From Luteitalea sp. (lineage in GTDB: Bacteria > Acidobacteriota > Vicinamibacteria > Vicinamibacterales > Vicinamibacteraceae): 64,000 nucleotides of DNA. Below the pieces are notes generated by a model that did no database searches, was not told where the DNA came from, and saw only the letters and a program-made list of their open reading frames with translations. Position 1 is the first letter of the stretch, and each line of letters begins with the position of its first letter. Position numbers and translations under genes: made by a program. Shown piece by piece: positions 10,468-18,640 of the stretch. The stretch covers positions 1-64,000 of the forward strand of contig WHTT01000023.1 in the NCBI GenBank assembly GCA_009377605.1, in the 5' to 3' direction.

Positions 10468-11568
10468 CTATCTCAGGTTGAAGTCCACAGCCACTTCGAC
10501 CAGGACATCCACCGGGACGTCCCTCAGTGTTGCCGGCCTGAACCGCCATTGCTTGACGGCTCGCATAGCTTGGTCGTCGAGGCCAAAGCCCAGCCCGCGC
10601 AGCATGCGAACGTCCCCCACGGTCCCGTCGCGTTGGACGACGACTTCGAGGAGGACCTCGCCAATGATGTTCCGGCGCCGGGCCTCCTCGGTGTAGTCCG
10701 GCTTGACCTCGCGCACGATGACGGGCGGCTCTACACCGCTGCCCGGTCTGTACGGTCCCCCTCCGGTGCCGCCGCCGAAGCCCTCCCCGGCACCCGAGCC
10801 TTCGCCGTCGCCGCGGCCGACGCCCGCACCATCACCTGCGCCTTTGTCTTGACCGGCGCCCTGGCTTTCTTCCTCGGCCTGCCGCGGCTCGAGCACGCCG
10901 GTCTGCTCCTCGGTTTCGGCGGGCACGGCAACGATTGGTGCGCGCAGCGGCTCGAGGTGCATGGGCGGCGGGGGCTCCGGCTCTGGGGGCGGCTCCACCG
11001 GAGGTGGGGGCTCCGGCTCGGGCACTGGGCTGCTCAACAGGCTCGTGCCCTTTCGCTTCGCGCGCGGCACCGGCTTCGGCTCCTGCTGGCCGCCGCCACC
11101 TCCGCCGCCACCTGGGCCCGGCAACGACAGGTATACGAGCCGCGCCGGTTCCTGCTGCAGGTGGCCCACGTCGGTCGTTTCTTCGCCGCCAACGCCCGGT
11201 ATCGCCAGCAGAATCAGAAGCAGAGCGACGAGCCCATGAACGGCCGAAGACACCGCCACCGCGCCTGGCGCTCGCCGCATCGGGAGGCGTGTCGCGAAGA
11301 GCGCCACCGCCCTGGAAACAAAGGCGGATCCTGCATGCGGTGGCGAGATCGGCTCGCCAGCCTTCAGAGCACGGCCGACCCGAACCGCCCCGGCGTGCGC
11401 GATGAATTCGCCGGCGACCGTCGCAATACGTCCTTCGTCCAGGAGCGCGCGCACCCGTGCCACCGGTGTGCCCGCGGCTCGCGCCAGCTCATGCGGCGTG
11501 TAGACGTCAGGGCTCTCTGGCGCTGCCTCTCGTGTGAGCGCCGAACGGATGTGGGAGACCGTCGCCAC
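10468..11568 (-). CDS. TonB-family energy transducer with N-terminal MerR-like helix-turn-helix
   Basis: 366 residues. The C-terminal TonB domain is clear: VKPDYTEEARRRNIIGEV, VVQRDGTVGDVRML, then AVKQWRFRPATLRDVPV. A long Pro/Gly/Glu-rich periplasm-spanning region precedes it. One transmembrane helix lies at about residues 102-125 (AVAVSSAVHGLVALLLILLA). The cytoplasmic N-terminus is unusual: residues 21-70 (VYTPHELARAAGTPVARVR, LLDEGRI) look like the first helices of a MerR-type DNA-binding domain, which ordinary TonB proteins lack. The gene heads the tonB / hypothetical / VWFA unit, without adjoining ExbB or ExbD. It may energise one of the receptors in the window, but this is inference. 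Confidence 0.85.
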   Translation of the reverse strand: MATVSHIRSALTREAAPESPDVYTPHELARAAGTPVARVRALLDEGRIATVAGEFIAHAGAVRVGRALKAGEPISPPHAGSAFVSRAVALFATRLPMRRAPGAVAVSSAVHGLVALLLILLAIPGVGGEETTDVGHLQQEPARLVYLSLPGPGGGGGGGGQQEPKPVPRAKRKGTSLLSSPVPEPEPPPPVEPPPEPEPPPPMHLEPLRAPIVAVPAETEEQTGVLEPRQAEEESQGAGQDKGAGDGAGVGRGDGEGSGAGEGFGGGTGGGPYRPGSGVEPPVIVREVKPDYTEEARRRNIIGEVLLEVVVQRDGTVGDVRMLRGLGFGLDDQAMRAVKQWRFRPATLRDVPVDVLVEVAVDFNLR

Positions 11569-11619
11569 GTGCTATTACCATGGGCAAAAAGCTTGCCTGG
11601 CGCCAAGGGGCAAAGGACA

Positions 11620-11690
11620 CAGGGGCGACAGGCCAGGGACGGGGGCCAGGGACGGGGGTCAGGCCGCCGCGTCACCCACCGACGACAAGA
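11620..11690. repeat. Short G-rich direct repeats
   Basis: Repeats of the words CCAGGGACGGGGG and GGGGCAAAGGACACAGGGG lie in the spacer upstream of the TonB-like gene. They are one of several low-complexity spacer types in this window. Confidence 0.5.
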
Positions 11691-11732
11691 ACGGGCGACG
11701 AGTTGGCCCCCAAGGGTGACAGTCTGAACCTC

Positions 11733-12296
11733 CTACCCTCGTCCCTTCAAAGCTTCGACAAAGACCCAGCCATCACGTTCGGCGAGAATGCGCGCGGCGG
11801 GGAAGGCGCCACCCAGCGCCTGGCGCAGCTGTTCACCGCGACCCACCGGCGTGGGCGGCTTGCCCATGAGGCGCCGGCGTGCGCAACCGGCGAGCGCGAC
11901 TACCCGGCCGCCGGGCCGAAGCACGCGGCGCACCTCGCTGTAGTCGAGCGGCGGCAACGATGCACTGGCGTCGACAATCGCGACGTCGAAGGCGTCAGCG
12001 TCGAACGGAAACCCAGCCTGGAGGTCTTCCGTGGTCACCTCCACGAGCACACCTCGTTGTTCAGCCGCCTGCCGGACACGGGCCGCGGCAGCTTCGTCTG
12101 CAACGAGTGAGCGTGCGCTGCCGCTCAACCCGGTTCGTGTCGCGAGGAGCGCGAGCAGCCCCATATCGGCACCGCCTATGTAGAGCAGCCGATCGCCGAT
12201 CCGCACGCTGCTCATCGAGACAGGGAGGTCGTATTGACCGCTGTTCCCACTCAACCAACGGAAGACCGGACTGTCGCGAAAGACTCGCCCCCACAT
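11733..12296 (-). CDS. SAM-dependent methyltransferase-like protein
   Basis: 187 residues with a class I methyltransferase-like order of motifs. These are a motif I strand (DRLLYIGGADMGLLALLA), an acidic residue after the second strand (SLVADEAAAARV), motif IV FDVAIVDASASLPPLDY and motif VI LRPGGRVVALAG. Motif I lacks the standard GxGxG spacing, so the identification is only moderate and the protein could be a degenerate member. It is isolated, with a tandem 8-mer repeat array immediately upstream and a G-rich spacer downstream. The substrate is unknown. Confidence 0.6.
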   Translation of the reverse strand: MWGRVFRDSPVFRWLSGNSGQYDLPVSMSSVRIGDRLLYIGGADMGLLALLATRTGLSGSARSLVADEAAAARVRQAAEQRGVLVEVTTEDLQAGFPFDADAFDVAIVDASASLPPLDYSEVRRVLRPGGRVVALAGCARRRLMGKPPTPVGRGEQLRQALGGAFPAARILAERDGWVFVEALKGRG

Positions 12297-12298
12297 CC

Positions 12299-12370
12299 TT
12301 GACCCCTTGACCCCTTGATCCCTTGACCCCTTGACCCCTTGACCCCTTGACCCCTTGATCCCTTTGATCC
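12299..12370. repeat. Tandem 8-mer repeat TTGACCCC, about nine units
   Basis: Nine consecutive units of TTGACCCC or TTGATCCC, the last one slightly degenerate, between the divergent methyltransferase-like gene and ino1. The same word family reappears at 31021-31150 and 47721-47750. The array lies in the shared promoter region, so changes in unit number could alter promoter spacing. Confidence 0.9.
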
Positions 12371-12412
12371 GTCCCTGCCCTTGGCCCTAACCCGATGATA
12401 TAGTGACCTGCC

Positions 12413-13726
12413 GTGAACAGCTCACCGGAGATTGCACCAGCGCACGGAAAACTTGGCGTCCTGCTGGTCGGCCTTGGCGCCGTCAGCACAACCACCATTG
12501 CGGGCGTGGCAGCGGTCCGCAAAGGCCTCGCAAAGCCGATCGGATCGCTCACGCAGATGGCGACCATCCGACTCGGCAAGCGGTCCGAAGGACGCTCGCC
12601 GCTCATCTGCGACTTCGTCCCACTCGCGTCACTCGACGACCTGGTGTTCGGCGGATGGGACATCTTCGAAGACAACTGTTACGAAGCGGCCACGACCGCC
12701 GGCGTGTTGGACGAGCAGCTACGAGCTGCGGTGAGGCCGGAGCTCGAAGCCATCACGCCTTGGACGGCCGTCTTCGATCGCCGATATGTCAAACGGCTCG
12801 ACGGTTCGCACACCAAGAAGGGCCAGACGAAGCGCGATCTCGCCGACCAGGTGCGCGACGACATCCGGCGCTTCAAAGAGAGCCATGGTCTCGCGCGCCT
12901 TGTGATGATCTGGTGTGGCAGCACCGAGATCTACATGGAACAAACACCGGCTCACCAGTCGGTCGAATCCTTCGAGCGGGCGCTTGCAGCCAACGACGAG
13001 TCGATCCCGTCGAGCATGGTCTACGCCTACGCGGCGATTCGAGAAGGGGTGCCATTCGCCAATGGTGCACCCAACCTCACCGTCGACGTACCGGCGCTCG
13101 TAGCGCTGGCGGCGCGCGAGCAGGTGCCGCTCGCAGGCAAGGACTTCAAGACAGGCCAGACGCTCATCAAGACCGTGATTGCCCCGGCCCTCAAGGCCCG
13201 CATGCTGGGCGTGCACGGTTGGTACTCGACCAACATTCTCGGTAATCGCGACGGCGAAGTCCTCGACGATCCCGAATCGTTCAAGACGAAGGAGACCAGC
13301 AAGGCGTCGGTGCTCGATTACATTCTCCAGCCCGAGCTCTACCCGGATCTCTACGACGACATCTGCCACGTCGTTCGCATCAATTACTACCCGCCGCGCG
13401 GCGACAACAAAGAGGGGTGGGACAACATCGATCTGTTCGGCTGGCTCGGCTACGACATGCAGCTGAAGGTGAACTTCCTGTGCCGAGATAGTATCCTGGC
13501 CGCTCCGATCGTGTTGGATCTGGCGCTCTTCCTCGATCTCGCACAGCGATCGGGGCTCGTAGGCATCCAGGAGTGGCTCTCCTTCTATTTCAAGAGCCCG
13601 ATGCACGCACCGACCGTGTATCCTGAGCACGATCTGTTCATTCAGCTGATGAAGCTGAAGAACACACTCCGGTACTTGCGCGGCGAGGAGCTCATCACAC
13701 ACCTCGGGCGCGAGTATTACGACTGA
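12413..13726 (+). CDS. ino1: Myo-inositol-1-phosphate synthase
   Basis: 437 residues, the length of bacterial/archaeal type Ino1 enzymes. It converts glucose 6-phosphate to 1D-myo-inositol 3-phosphate (EC 5.5.1.4) in an NAD-dependent oxidation, aldol cyclisation and reduction. The NAD-binding glycine motif VGLGAVSTTTIAG lies at residues about 19-31. The catalytic core segments GKDFKTGQTLIKT, GWYSTNILGNRDG and NYYPPRGDNKEGWDNID include the conserved lysines and asparagines. The start is GTG-free ATG at 12413. The next gene starts two bases after the stop, suggesting an operon with two small membrane proteins, a lipoprotein and an ABC ATPase. The product probably feeds inositol phospholipids or polyol solutes; which one is not visible here. 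Confidence 0.95.
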   Translation: MNSSPEIAPAHGKLGVLLVGLGAVSTTTIAGVAAVRKGLAKPIGSLTQMATIRLGKRSEGRSPLICDFVPLASLDDLVFGGWDIFEDNCYEAATTAGVLDEQLRAAVRPELEAITPWTAVFDRRYVKRLDGSHTKKGQTKRDLADQVRDDIRRFKESHGLARLVMIWCGSTEIYMEQTPAHQSVESFERALAANDESIPSSMVYAYAAIREGVPFANGAPNLTVDVPALVALAAREQVPLAGKDFKTGQTLIKTVIAPALKARMLGVHGWYSTNILGNRDGEVLDDPESFKTKETSKASVLDYILQPELYPDLYDDICHVVRINYYPPRGDNKEGWDNIDLFGWLGYDMQLKVNFLCRDSILAAPIVLDLALFLDLAQRSGLVGIQEWLSFYFKSPMHAPTVYPEHDLFIQLMKLKNTLRYLRGEELITHLGREYYD

Positions 13727-13727
13727 C

Positions 13728-14303
13728 GTGTCGAGCAAACTGCAGCCTGCACTGCTTGCCGGCTTGACGATTGGCATCCTTTCGGGGTTGCCGTTCGTCA
13801 ACATGGTGAACGTCTGCTGTTGCCTGTGGGTGGTGGGAGGCGGTGTGCTGGCCGCGTACTTGCTCCAGCAGAACCAACCACTCCCCATCTCGTACGGCGA
13901 CGGTGCGCTGGTCGGATTGCTCGCGGGCATCCTGGGGTTCCTCGTCTCGAGCTTGGTTGGCATGTTCGTGAGCTTGCTACCGCCACCGATTGGCGGTCCA
14001 TTTCACGAGCGCCTCTCGGAGATGATGCGTGAGATGCCGCCCGACGCGCGCGAGATCATCGAGCAGGTAGGCGTTGGCGCTCTGAGCGTCTTCTTTGCGT
14101 TCATTGGATTCTGCGTGACGGCGGTCATGGCCGCGGTCGGTGGTCTCATCGGCACGGCGATCTTCCAGAGCAAGCTGCCTCCGGGCGGAACGCAGGAAGG
14201 GCAGCTCGTGGTCCTCCCACCTGGCATTCCACAGACGCCAGGGGAGCCGCCCACGTCGCCGCCGCCACCGATACCACCGGCACCACCAGCACCGAACGCG
14301 TAG
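13728..14303 (+). CDS. Small multi-spanning membrane protein, paralogue A
   Basis: 191 residues, starting with GTG at 13728, two bases after the ino1 stop. Three to four hydrophobic helices are visible: LLAGLTIGILSGLPFV, LWVVGGGVLAAYLL, ALVGLLAGILGFLVSSLVGMF, VFFAFIGFCVTAVMAAVGGLIGTAIF. A Cys-rich turn VNVCCCLW lies after helix 1, and a Pro-rich cytoplasmic or periplasmic tail after residue 165. It is clearly paralogous to the following gene: both have the pattern N-x-C-C-x-LW-x-V-x-GG-x2-AAYL and a DGA-x-VG motif. The family resembles DUF4199/DUF5518-like membrane proteins by layout, which I could not verify. Function unknown. Confidence 0.8.
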   Translation: MSSKLQPALLAGLTIGILSGLPFVNMVNVCCCLWVVGGGVLAAYLLQQNQPLPISYGDGALVGLLAGILGFLVSSLVGMFVSLLPPPIGGPFHERLSEMMREMPPDAREIIEQVGVGALSVFFAFIGFCVTAVMAAVGGLIGTAIFQSKLPPGGTQEGQLVVLPPGIPQTPGEPPTSPPPPIPPAPPAPNA

Positions 14304-14315
14304 CAGCCGCCGATG

Positions 14316-14392
14316 GAGATCTTAGGTAGGGACGCCTCGCCGGAAAAGGAACCGGGTACCTTTTCCGGCAAGCGCGCCTTACCTTTGAGGAG
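14316..14392. repeat. Nested palindromic repeat with perfect 10-bp hairpin
   Basis: CCGGAAAAGG at 14340-14349 and CCTTTTCCGG at 14359-14368 form a perfect 10-bp stem around AACCGGGTA. The core is framed by AGGTAGGGACGCC on the left and GCGCGCCTTACCT on the right, which are again roughly complementary. The core word GGAACCGGGTACC recurs at 16104 and 53475. The element separates the two paralogous membrane-protein genes and may terminate or attenuate transcription. Confidence 0.85.
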
Positions 14393-14397
14393 GAGGC

Positions 14398-14829
14398 ATG
14401 AGACGTACGAAGCTGCAACCGGGCGTCGTAGGCGGGCTCCTGATCGGCGTGCTCACGGCGATTCCGTACGTTCAGGTGGCGAACTGCTGTGGCCTGTGGC
14501 TGGTGAGCGGTGGCCTCGTCGCGGCCTATCTCGCCGAGCGGCAGCGTCCCACCCCGCTCTCGTTCACGGACGGCGCCGTGGTGGGAATGATGGCTGGTGT
14601 GACCGGGTTCGCCACGAGCCTCGTATTATCGATCCCGTTTGCCAGCGCCGGCGTGGCAACGCCGTCGCTCTCCCGACAGCTTGCCGAGCTGATGGATCGT
14701 CAACAGGATGGGAGCCAGGCGGCCATGATGGTGGTTCTCACGCTCATCTTCTTCCTCCTCTGTCTCGTTATTCCCACGCTTGGCGGGATTCTCGGCGCCG
14801 CGCTGTTTCGTGAGGAGGCCAGCCGGTGA
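14398..14829 (+). CDS. Small multi-spanning membrane protein, paralogue B
   Basis: 143 residues, ATG at 14398 preceded by a strong AGGAGGAGG Shine-Dalgarno sequence. Same architecture as the preceding gene: helix VVGGLLIGVLTAIPYV, the motif VANCCGLWLVSGGLVAAYL, a TPLSFTDGAVVGMMAG segment and a last helix MMVVLTLIFFLLCLVIPTLGGILGA. It lacks the Pro-rich tail of paralogue A. The stop overlaps the GTG start of the next gene (GTGA), so translation is coupled to the lipoprotein gene. Possibly the membrane part of a small transport or sensing complex with the ATPase downstream; this is inference. Confidence 0.8.
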   Translation: MRRTKLQPGVVGGLLIGVLTAIPYVQVANCCGLWLVSGGLVAAYLAERQRPTPLSFTDGAVVGMMAGVTGFATSLVLSIPFASAGVATPSLSRQLAELMDRQQDGSQAAMMVVLTLIFFLLCLVIPTLGGILGAALFREEASR

Positions 14830-15347
14830 CGTGGCGCAGCTGGACGCCCGCTGTGATCCTGCTGGCGCTCTGCACGGGCGCATGCGGCGAGGAGACGGAG
14901 ACGTCCCAACCGGCCAGTGCGGCAGCCGAGCCACCGGCCGAGGCGCCGAAGCCCCTAGCCGAAGCGGTTGGCGACGAGCGCACATTGAAGGTGCAGGTGA
15001 TCTCCCTCAGGCGCGACTCGGCCGCGACGATTGCGCTGGAGCTCGCACTGCTCAACACGTCGAGCGAGCCGGGCTCGATTGACTTGAGCCAGCGCTTCGC
15101 GTCGGCGGCGCCTGACCGCGGCACCCTCGCCGATGTCTATTTGGCGCAGGCCAGAGCGAACCAGGGCCGTAAATTGTTCGTCCTACGAGATGGGCAGGAG
15201 CGCCCTGACACGTCGAGGGATCTCAGGGCGCTCGAGGCGGGCCAGCGGAGGGTCGTGCGCGCTCGATTTCCGGCGCCGCCGGACGAGGTTCGAGAGCTCG
15301 AGGTGCACGTTCCTCTCGTGCCGGCGATGCGGGTCCCGATATCCTGA
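14826..15347 (+). CDS. Predicted lipoprotein of unknown function
   Basis: 173 residues, GTG start at 14826 overlapping the previous stop. The N-terminus [19 protein letters not shown] is a type II signal peptide with lipobox LCTGAC, the lipidated cysteine near residue 20. A Pro/Ala/Glu-rich linker follows, then a compact beta-rich domain ([40 protein letters not shown]). No recognised family. It lies ten bases before the ABC ATPase start, so it is likely co-transcribed with it. Confidence 0.75.
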   Translation: MTWRSWTPAVILLALCTGACGEETETSQPASAAAEPPAEAPKPLAEAVGDERTLKVQVISLRRDSAATIALELALLNTSSEPGSIDLSQRFASAAPDRGTLADVYLAQARANQGRKLFVLRDGQERPDTSRDLRALEAGQRRVVRARFPAPPDEVRELEVHVPLVPAMRVPIS

Positions 15348-15357
15348 GGGAACGACT

Positions 15358-16101
15358 ATGGCGTTAATCGAGACGCGAGACCTGTGGAAAACCTACTTGA
15401 TGGGCGCAGAGGAGATTCATGCGCTGCGCGGCGTATCCATTGAGATCGAGCGAGGCGCGTACGTCGCCATCATGGGGCCTTCCGGGTCGGGCAAGTCGAC
15501 CCTCATGAACCTGATTGGTTGCCTCGACACGCCGTCGCGGGGGACCTACCTCCTGAACACCAAGGAGGTCAGCCAGATGGACGACGACGAGCTCGCACGA
15601 ATCCGTAACGAGGAGATTGGATTCGTGTTCCAAACGTTCAATCTCTTGCCGCGTGCGACGGCCCTTCACAATGTGGAGCTCCCGCTCGTCTACGCGGGCG
15701 TGGGCTCTCCAGACCGTATCCAGCGCGCCACCGCTGCCCTCGAGCGTGTCGAGCTCGCCGACCGCATGGGACACCGGCCAAACGAGCTCTCCGGCGGCCA
15801 GCGTCAACGTGTCGCGGTCGCGCGTGCGCTCGTCAACAATCCGTCGATCCTCCTCGCCGACGAGCCGACCGGCAACCTCGATACGAAGACCGGCGACGAG
15901 ATCATGGCCTTGTTCGATCGCCTCCACAAGCAAGGCCACACCATCATCCTGGTCACCCACGAGCCCGACATCGCCGCGAACGCGCAGCGTGTCATCAACC
16001 TTCGCGACGGCCACATCGAGAAGGACGCCCGCAAGGCAAAGAGGGCGCCTTCCCGGCCGCGTGGCCCGAAAACTGCCGTCGACACCGCCAGTAATCAGTA
16101 A
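15358..16101 (+). CDS. ABC transporter ATPase, MacB/LolD type
   Basis: 248 residues, ATG at 15358. Walker A is GPSGSGKST (residues about 41-49), the Q-loop [13 protein letters not shown], the signature [15 protein letters not shown], Walker [13 protein letters not shown] and the switch histidine VTHEP. The EPTGNLD and FQTFNLLP forms are typical of the MacB/LolD/FtsE group that powers FtsX-fold permeases. No FtsX-like permease or membrane-fusion protein is adjacent; the operon instead supplies two small membrane proteins and a lipoprotein. The C-terminus has a basic Lys/Arg/Pro extension of about 25 residues. Either it serves a permease elsewhere or an atypical complex. Confidence 0.9.
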   Translation: MALIETRDLWKTYLMGAEEIHALRGVSIEIERGAYVAIMGPSGSGKSTLMNLIGCLDTPSRGTYLLNTKEVSQMDDDELARIRNEEIGFVFQTFNLLPRATALHNVELPLVYAGVGSPDRIQRATAALERVELADRMGHRPNELSGGQRQRVAVARALVNNPSILLADEPTGNLDTKTGDEIMALFDRLHKQGHTIILVTHEPDIAANAQRVINLRDGHIEKDARKAKRAPSRPRGPKTAVDTASNQ

Positions 16102-16125
16102 TTGGAACCGGGTACCTTTCGCTCG
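16099..16125. repeat. Copy of the GGAACCGGGTACC palindromic word
   Basis: GGAACCGGGTACCTTTC at 16104 matches the loop-plus-arm of the hairpin at 14340-14368 and lies between two convergent genes. This copy has lost the full left arm. Confidence 0.6.
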
Positions 16126-16135
16126 GGGCCCCGCG

Positions 16136-16783
16136 CTATGCCCCTGGGAGCGGTGAAAGCTGGTCGCCCAGGATCAGTCGCCGCTTGCCCTGTTCGAGAT
16201 CGAGCAGGTACTGCTTTCGCCACAGCCCGCCGCCATATCCACCTAGCTTGCCATCTGCGTTGACGACGCGATGACAGGGAATCACGATGGACACACGGTT
16301 GAGACCATTGGCATGGCCAACCGCACGAGATGCGCCTGGGCTGTCGAGCTCGCGGGCGATCTGGTTGTACGAGCGCATCTCCCCGTAGGGAATGCGCCGT
16401 AGCGTGTCCCACACACGCCGCTGGAACTCGGTGCCGGGGGAGTCCAACGGAAGTGTGAACTCGGTCAGTGTTCCCGCGAAATAGCAGCCAAGCTCGTCGC
16501 TCAGCTGGTCGAGTAACGCGTGCTCTCCGTGCACCAGACGACACTGAAAGCGTTGTCGAAGGCTCGCGACTTGGGTTGCAAGGCGCCGAGGATTGCTGAA
16601 CTCGAGCAAGCAAAGTCCACGTGTGGAAGCACCTGCAACGAGCAGGCCCAGTGGGCTCTCCACCCAGGACATGACGATGCATTCATCGCCACGAGTCGGC
16701 GCGGACGGGGCGCCGAGCAACCGTGCAAACGCGTCGCGGAAACCGGGCTCCATGTCGCTCACGGATTGAAGGGTTGAGGTCAT
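16136..16783 (-). CDS. ogt: Methylated-DNA--[protein]-cysteine S-methyltransferase
   Basis: 215 residues. A suicide DNA-repair protein that moves the O6-alkyl group from guanine to its own cysteine. The active site IPCHRVV places the acceptor cysteine at about residue 170. The helix-turn-helix and arginine finger segment GEMRSYNQIARE and ASRAVGHANGLN precede it. The N-terminal ribonuclease-H-like domain is present (SPLGLLVAGASTRGLCLLEF). The first 33 residues are extra relative to minimal Ogt and look like a remnant of the region before the Ada C-terminal domain; no AraC domain remains. Convergent with the ATPase gene at its left; the spacer holds the GGAACCGGGTACC repeat. Confidence 0.93.
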   Translation of the reverse strand: MTSTLQSVSDMEPGFRDAFARLLGAPSAPTRGDECIVMSWVESPLGLLVAGASTRGLCLLEFSNPRRLATQVASLRQRFQCRLVHGEHALLDQLSDELGCYFAGTLTEFTLPLDSPGTEFQRRVWDTLRRIPYGEMRSYNQIARELDSPGASRAVGHANGLNRVSIVIPCHRVVNADGKLGGYGGGLWRKQYLLDLEQGKRRLILGDQLSPLPGA

Positions 16784-16811
16784 GATGTTCTGTCTTTGTG
16801 CACCGGACCAC

Positions 16812-17771
16812 TTAGATTGCCGCCCAGTGATCCTGCGCCACCTCGCGCAGATTGGTATCCGGATCGAATGTTGTCTGATCGAATCTTACCCGAGTGCCGC
16901 GCTGGCCGGGATCCGACCCCAGCGCTGCCGACAGCAAGGCGCGGGTGTAGGGATGCTGCGGCGTCTCGAAGAGGCTGGCCGACGATGCGAGCTCCACGAT
17001 ACGTCCACGGTACATGACGGCGACGCGTGCGCAAAAATGCTCGACCAGGCGCAGGTCATGCGTAATGAAGAGATACGTCAAACGTAGCCGTCGCTGAAGA
17101 TCGGCGAGAAGCTGGACGATCTGCGCTTGGACGGGAGCATCGAGCGAGGATACTGGTTCGTCGCACACGATGAACGACGGATTGAGCGCGAGCGCGCGCG
17201 CCAGACCAATACGTTGACGTTGACCACCGCTCAGCTCGTGCGGGTAGCGCCGGGTCATGGAAGCGTCGAGGTCCACCTGCTCGAACAGCTCAGTGACGCG
17301 TGTCTGGCGCTCCAATCGCGACCCAAGCGCGTGAATGATCAACGGCTCCTCGACGATGGGCCCGACCCGCATCCGTGGATTGAGCGACGAGTAAGGATCC
17401 TGGAAGACCATCTGCATCTCACGGCGAGCGCGGCGCAAGCGCTGACGTGAAAAGGCGAGCACGTTCTCGCCGCGGAACCGGACCTCGCCGTCGGTCGGCT
17501 CCACGAGCCGCAAGAGGCAGCGTCCCGTCGTGCTCTTCCCGCTGCCCGATTCGCCGACCAAGGCCAGCGCCTCCCCTTCATCGATGGCAAAGCTCACCCG
17601 ATCGACGACCCGCACATCGTCTGAGCGCCGAAAGAGACTTTGGCCTCGAGGATATGTCTTGACGAGACCGCATACCTCGATCAGCGGGCAAAGAGAGCCG
17701 TTGCCTTCTGGCCCTCGATCGCCTGCCGCCTTCACCTCGCCAATATTGTCCGCGCCCTCCACGGATGTCAC
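16812..17771 (-). CDS. Oligopeptide-type ABC transporter ATPase (OppF/DppF-like)
   Basis: 319 residues with GTG start at 17771. Walker [11 protein letters not shown]-loop [14 protein letters not shown], signature [15 protein letters not shown], Walker [13 protein letters not shown], and switch FITHDLRL are all intact. The [11 protein letters not shown] form and the C-terminal oligo_HPY region ([10 protein letters not shown]) mark the OppF subgroup. The end after about residue 290 is longer than usual. It lies 12 bases after the OppD-like gene, the standard order D-F. No permease or substrate-binding protein accompanies the pair here, so the rest of the importer must be encoded elsewhere. Confidence 0.92.
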   Translation of the reverse strand: MTSVEGADNIGEVKAAGDRGPEGNGSLCPLIEVCGLVKTYPRGQSLFRRSDDVRVVDRVSFAIDEGEALALVGESGSGKSTTGRCLLRLVEPTDGEVRFRGENVLAFSRQRLRRARREMQMVFQDPYSSLNPRMRVGPIVEEPLIIHALGSRLERQTRVTELFEQVDLDASMTRRYPHELSGGQRQRIGLARALALNPSFIVCDEPVSSLDAPVQAQIVQLLADLQRRLRLTYLFITHDLRLVEHFCARVAVMYRGRIVELASSASLFETPQHPYTRALLSAALGSDPGQRGTRVRFDQTTFDPDTNLREVAQDHWAAI

Positions 17772-17812
17772 CTTGTCACCCTGTCACCCCGTCACCCGCC
17801 CGCCCAGTCGCC
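17762..17812. repeat. GTCACC-type low-complexity spacer, partly coding
   Basis: Runs of GTCACCCTGTCACCCCGTCACCC-like 9-mers link the two ABC ATPase genes and encode the last residues of the OppD-like protein and the start codon region of the OppF-like protein. Confidence 0.6.
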
Positions 17813-18593
17813 CAGCGCGCATCAAATCGACCGTATAAGGGTGCTGTGGCGCCTCGAACAACGTCCGCACGGGTGCCTCCTCGATGATGCGTCCAGCTTG
17901 CATCACGGCGACACGATCGGCCGTGTGCGCAACCACATCGGGGTCATGCGAGATCAAGAGCAGCGCGAGGCCATGCTTCTTTCTCAGCTGTGCGAGCAGG
18001 TCGAGAATCTCCGCCTGAATCGTGACGTCCAGCGCAGTCGTCGGCTCGTCGGCAATGAGCAGCACGGGCCGACAGGCCAGCGCGAGGGCAATGAGCGCAC
18101 GCTGGCGCAGGCCTCCCGAGAGTTGATGGGCGTATTGGTCCAGGCGCCGCGCCGGGTCGTCCACCGCGGCTTCGGTAAGCAGCTCGACCGCACGCGTTCG
18201 CGGATCGGGCACGGTCATGCCGTGCACGCGCAAGGTTTCTTCTATGTGCCGCCCGATTGTCAGCACCGGGTTGAGCGCGCTCATGGGCTCTTGGAAGATG
18301 AGCCCAATCCGTGCGCCACGCACCAGCTGCATCTCTGGCTCGGAGAGCGTGGTCAGCTCTCGCCCCTCGAAGCGAACGGAGCCGCCCAGGATTCGACCCG
18401 GCGGCGGCGTGAGCCGCAGGAGGGCCAGAGCGGTCATCGTCTTGCCGCACCCAGATTCGCCGACCAGCGCCAGCACTTCACCGCGCGCGATAGTCAAGCT
18501 CACTTCCGAGACGACGTGAACCCACCCGTTGGGGGAGGGAAAGCCGACCGTGAGCTGATCGATCTCGAGCAGAGACTGGCCGTCGCGTGTCAT
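17784..18593 (-). CDS. Oligopeptide-type ABC transporter ATPase (OppD/DppD-like)
   Basis: About 269 residues from the ATG at 18593 (MTRDGQSLLEIDQLTVGF); a longer reading to 18797 would add an Arg/Gly-rich stretch without homology. Walker A GESGCGKTM, Q-loop LIFQEPMSALNPV, signature LSGGLRQRALIALAL, Walker B LLIADEPTTALD, switch LISHDPD and the terminal PQHPYT motif all belong to OppD. The cysteine in Walker A and the LSGGLRQR signature are usual variants. The protein stops early after the HPY motif, compared with about 330 residues in E. coli OppD. Its last codons overlap a low-complexity GTCACC repeat (17762-17812). Forms a pair with the downstream OppF-like gene. Confidence 0.9.
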   Translation of the reverse strand: MTRDGQSLLEIDQLTVGFPSPNGWVHVVSEVSLTIARGEVLALVGESGCGKTMTALALLRLTPPPGRILGGSVRFEGRELTTLSEPEMQLVRGARIGLIFQEPMSALNPVLTIGRHIEETLRVHGMTVPDPRTRAVELLTEAAVDDPARRLDQYAHQLSGGLRQRALIALALACRPVLLIADEPTTALDVTIQAEILDLLAQLRKKHGLALLLISHDPDVVAHTADRVAVMQAGRIIEEAPVRTLFEAPQHPYTVDLMRAGRLGGRVTG

Positions 18594-18640
18594 GGTCCGA
18601 CGAAGCTGCGAGATGAGAGGGCGCCCTGACCCTGACCCCT

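Noticed and set aside
10384-11727. 447-residue plus-strand open frame over the TonB-like gene
   Set aside because: Shadow of the minus-strand TonB protein, with no motif or signal of its own.
12299-12370. Tandem repeat as a CRISPR array
   Set aside because: The 8-base units are contiguous with no spacers and no cas genes are in the window.
12719-13963. 414-residue minus-strand open frame over ino1
   Set aside because: Opposes a full-length, motif-verified Ino1 and has low-complexity composition.
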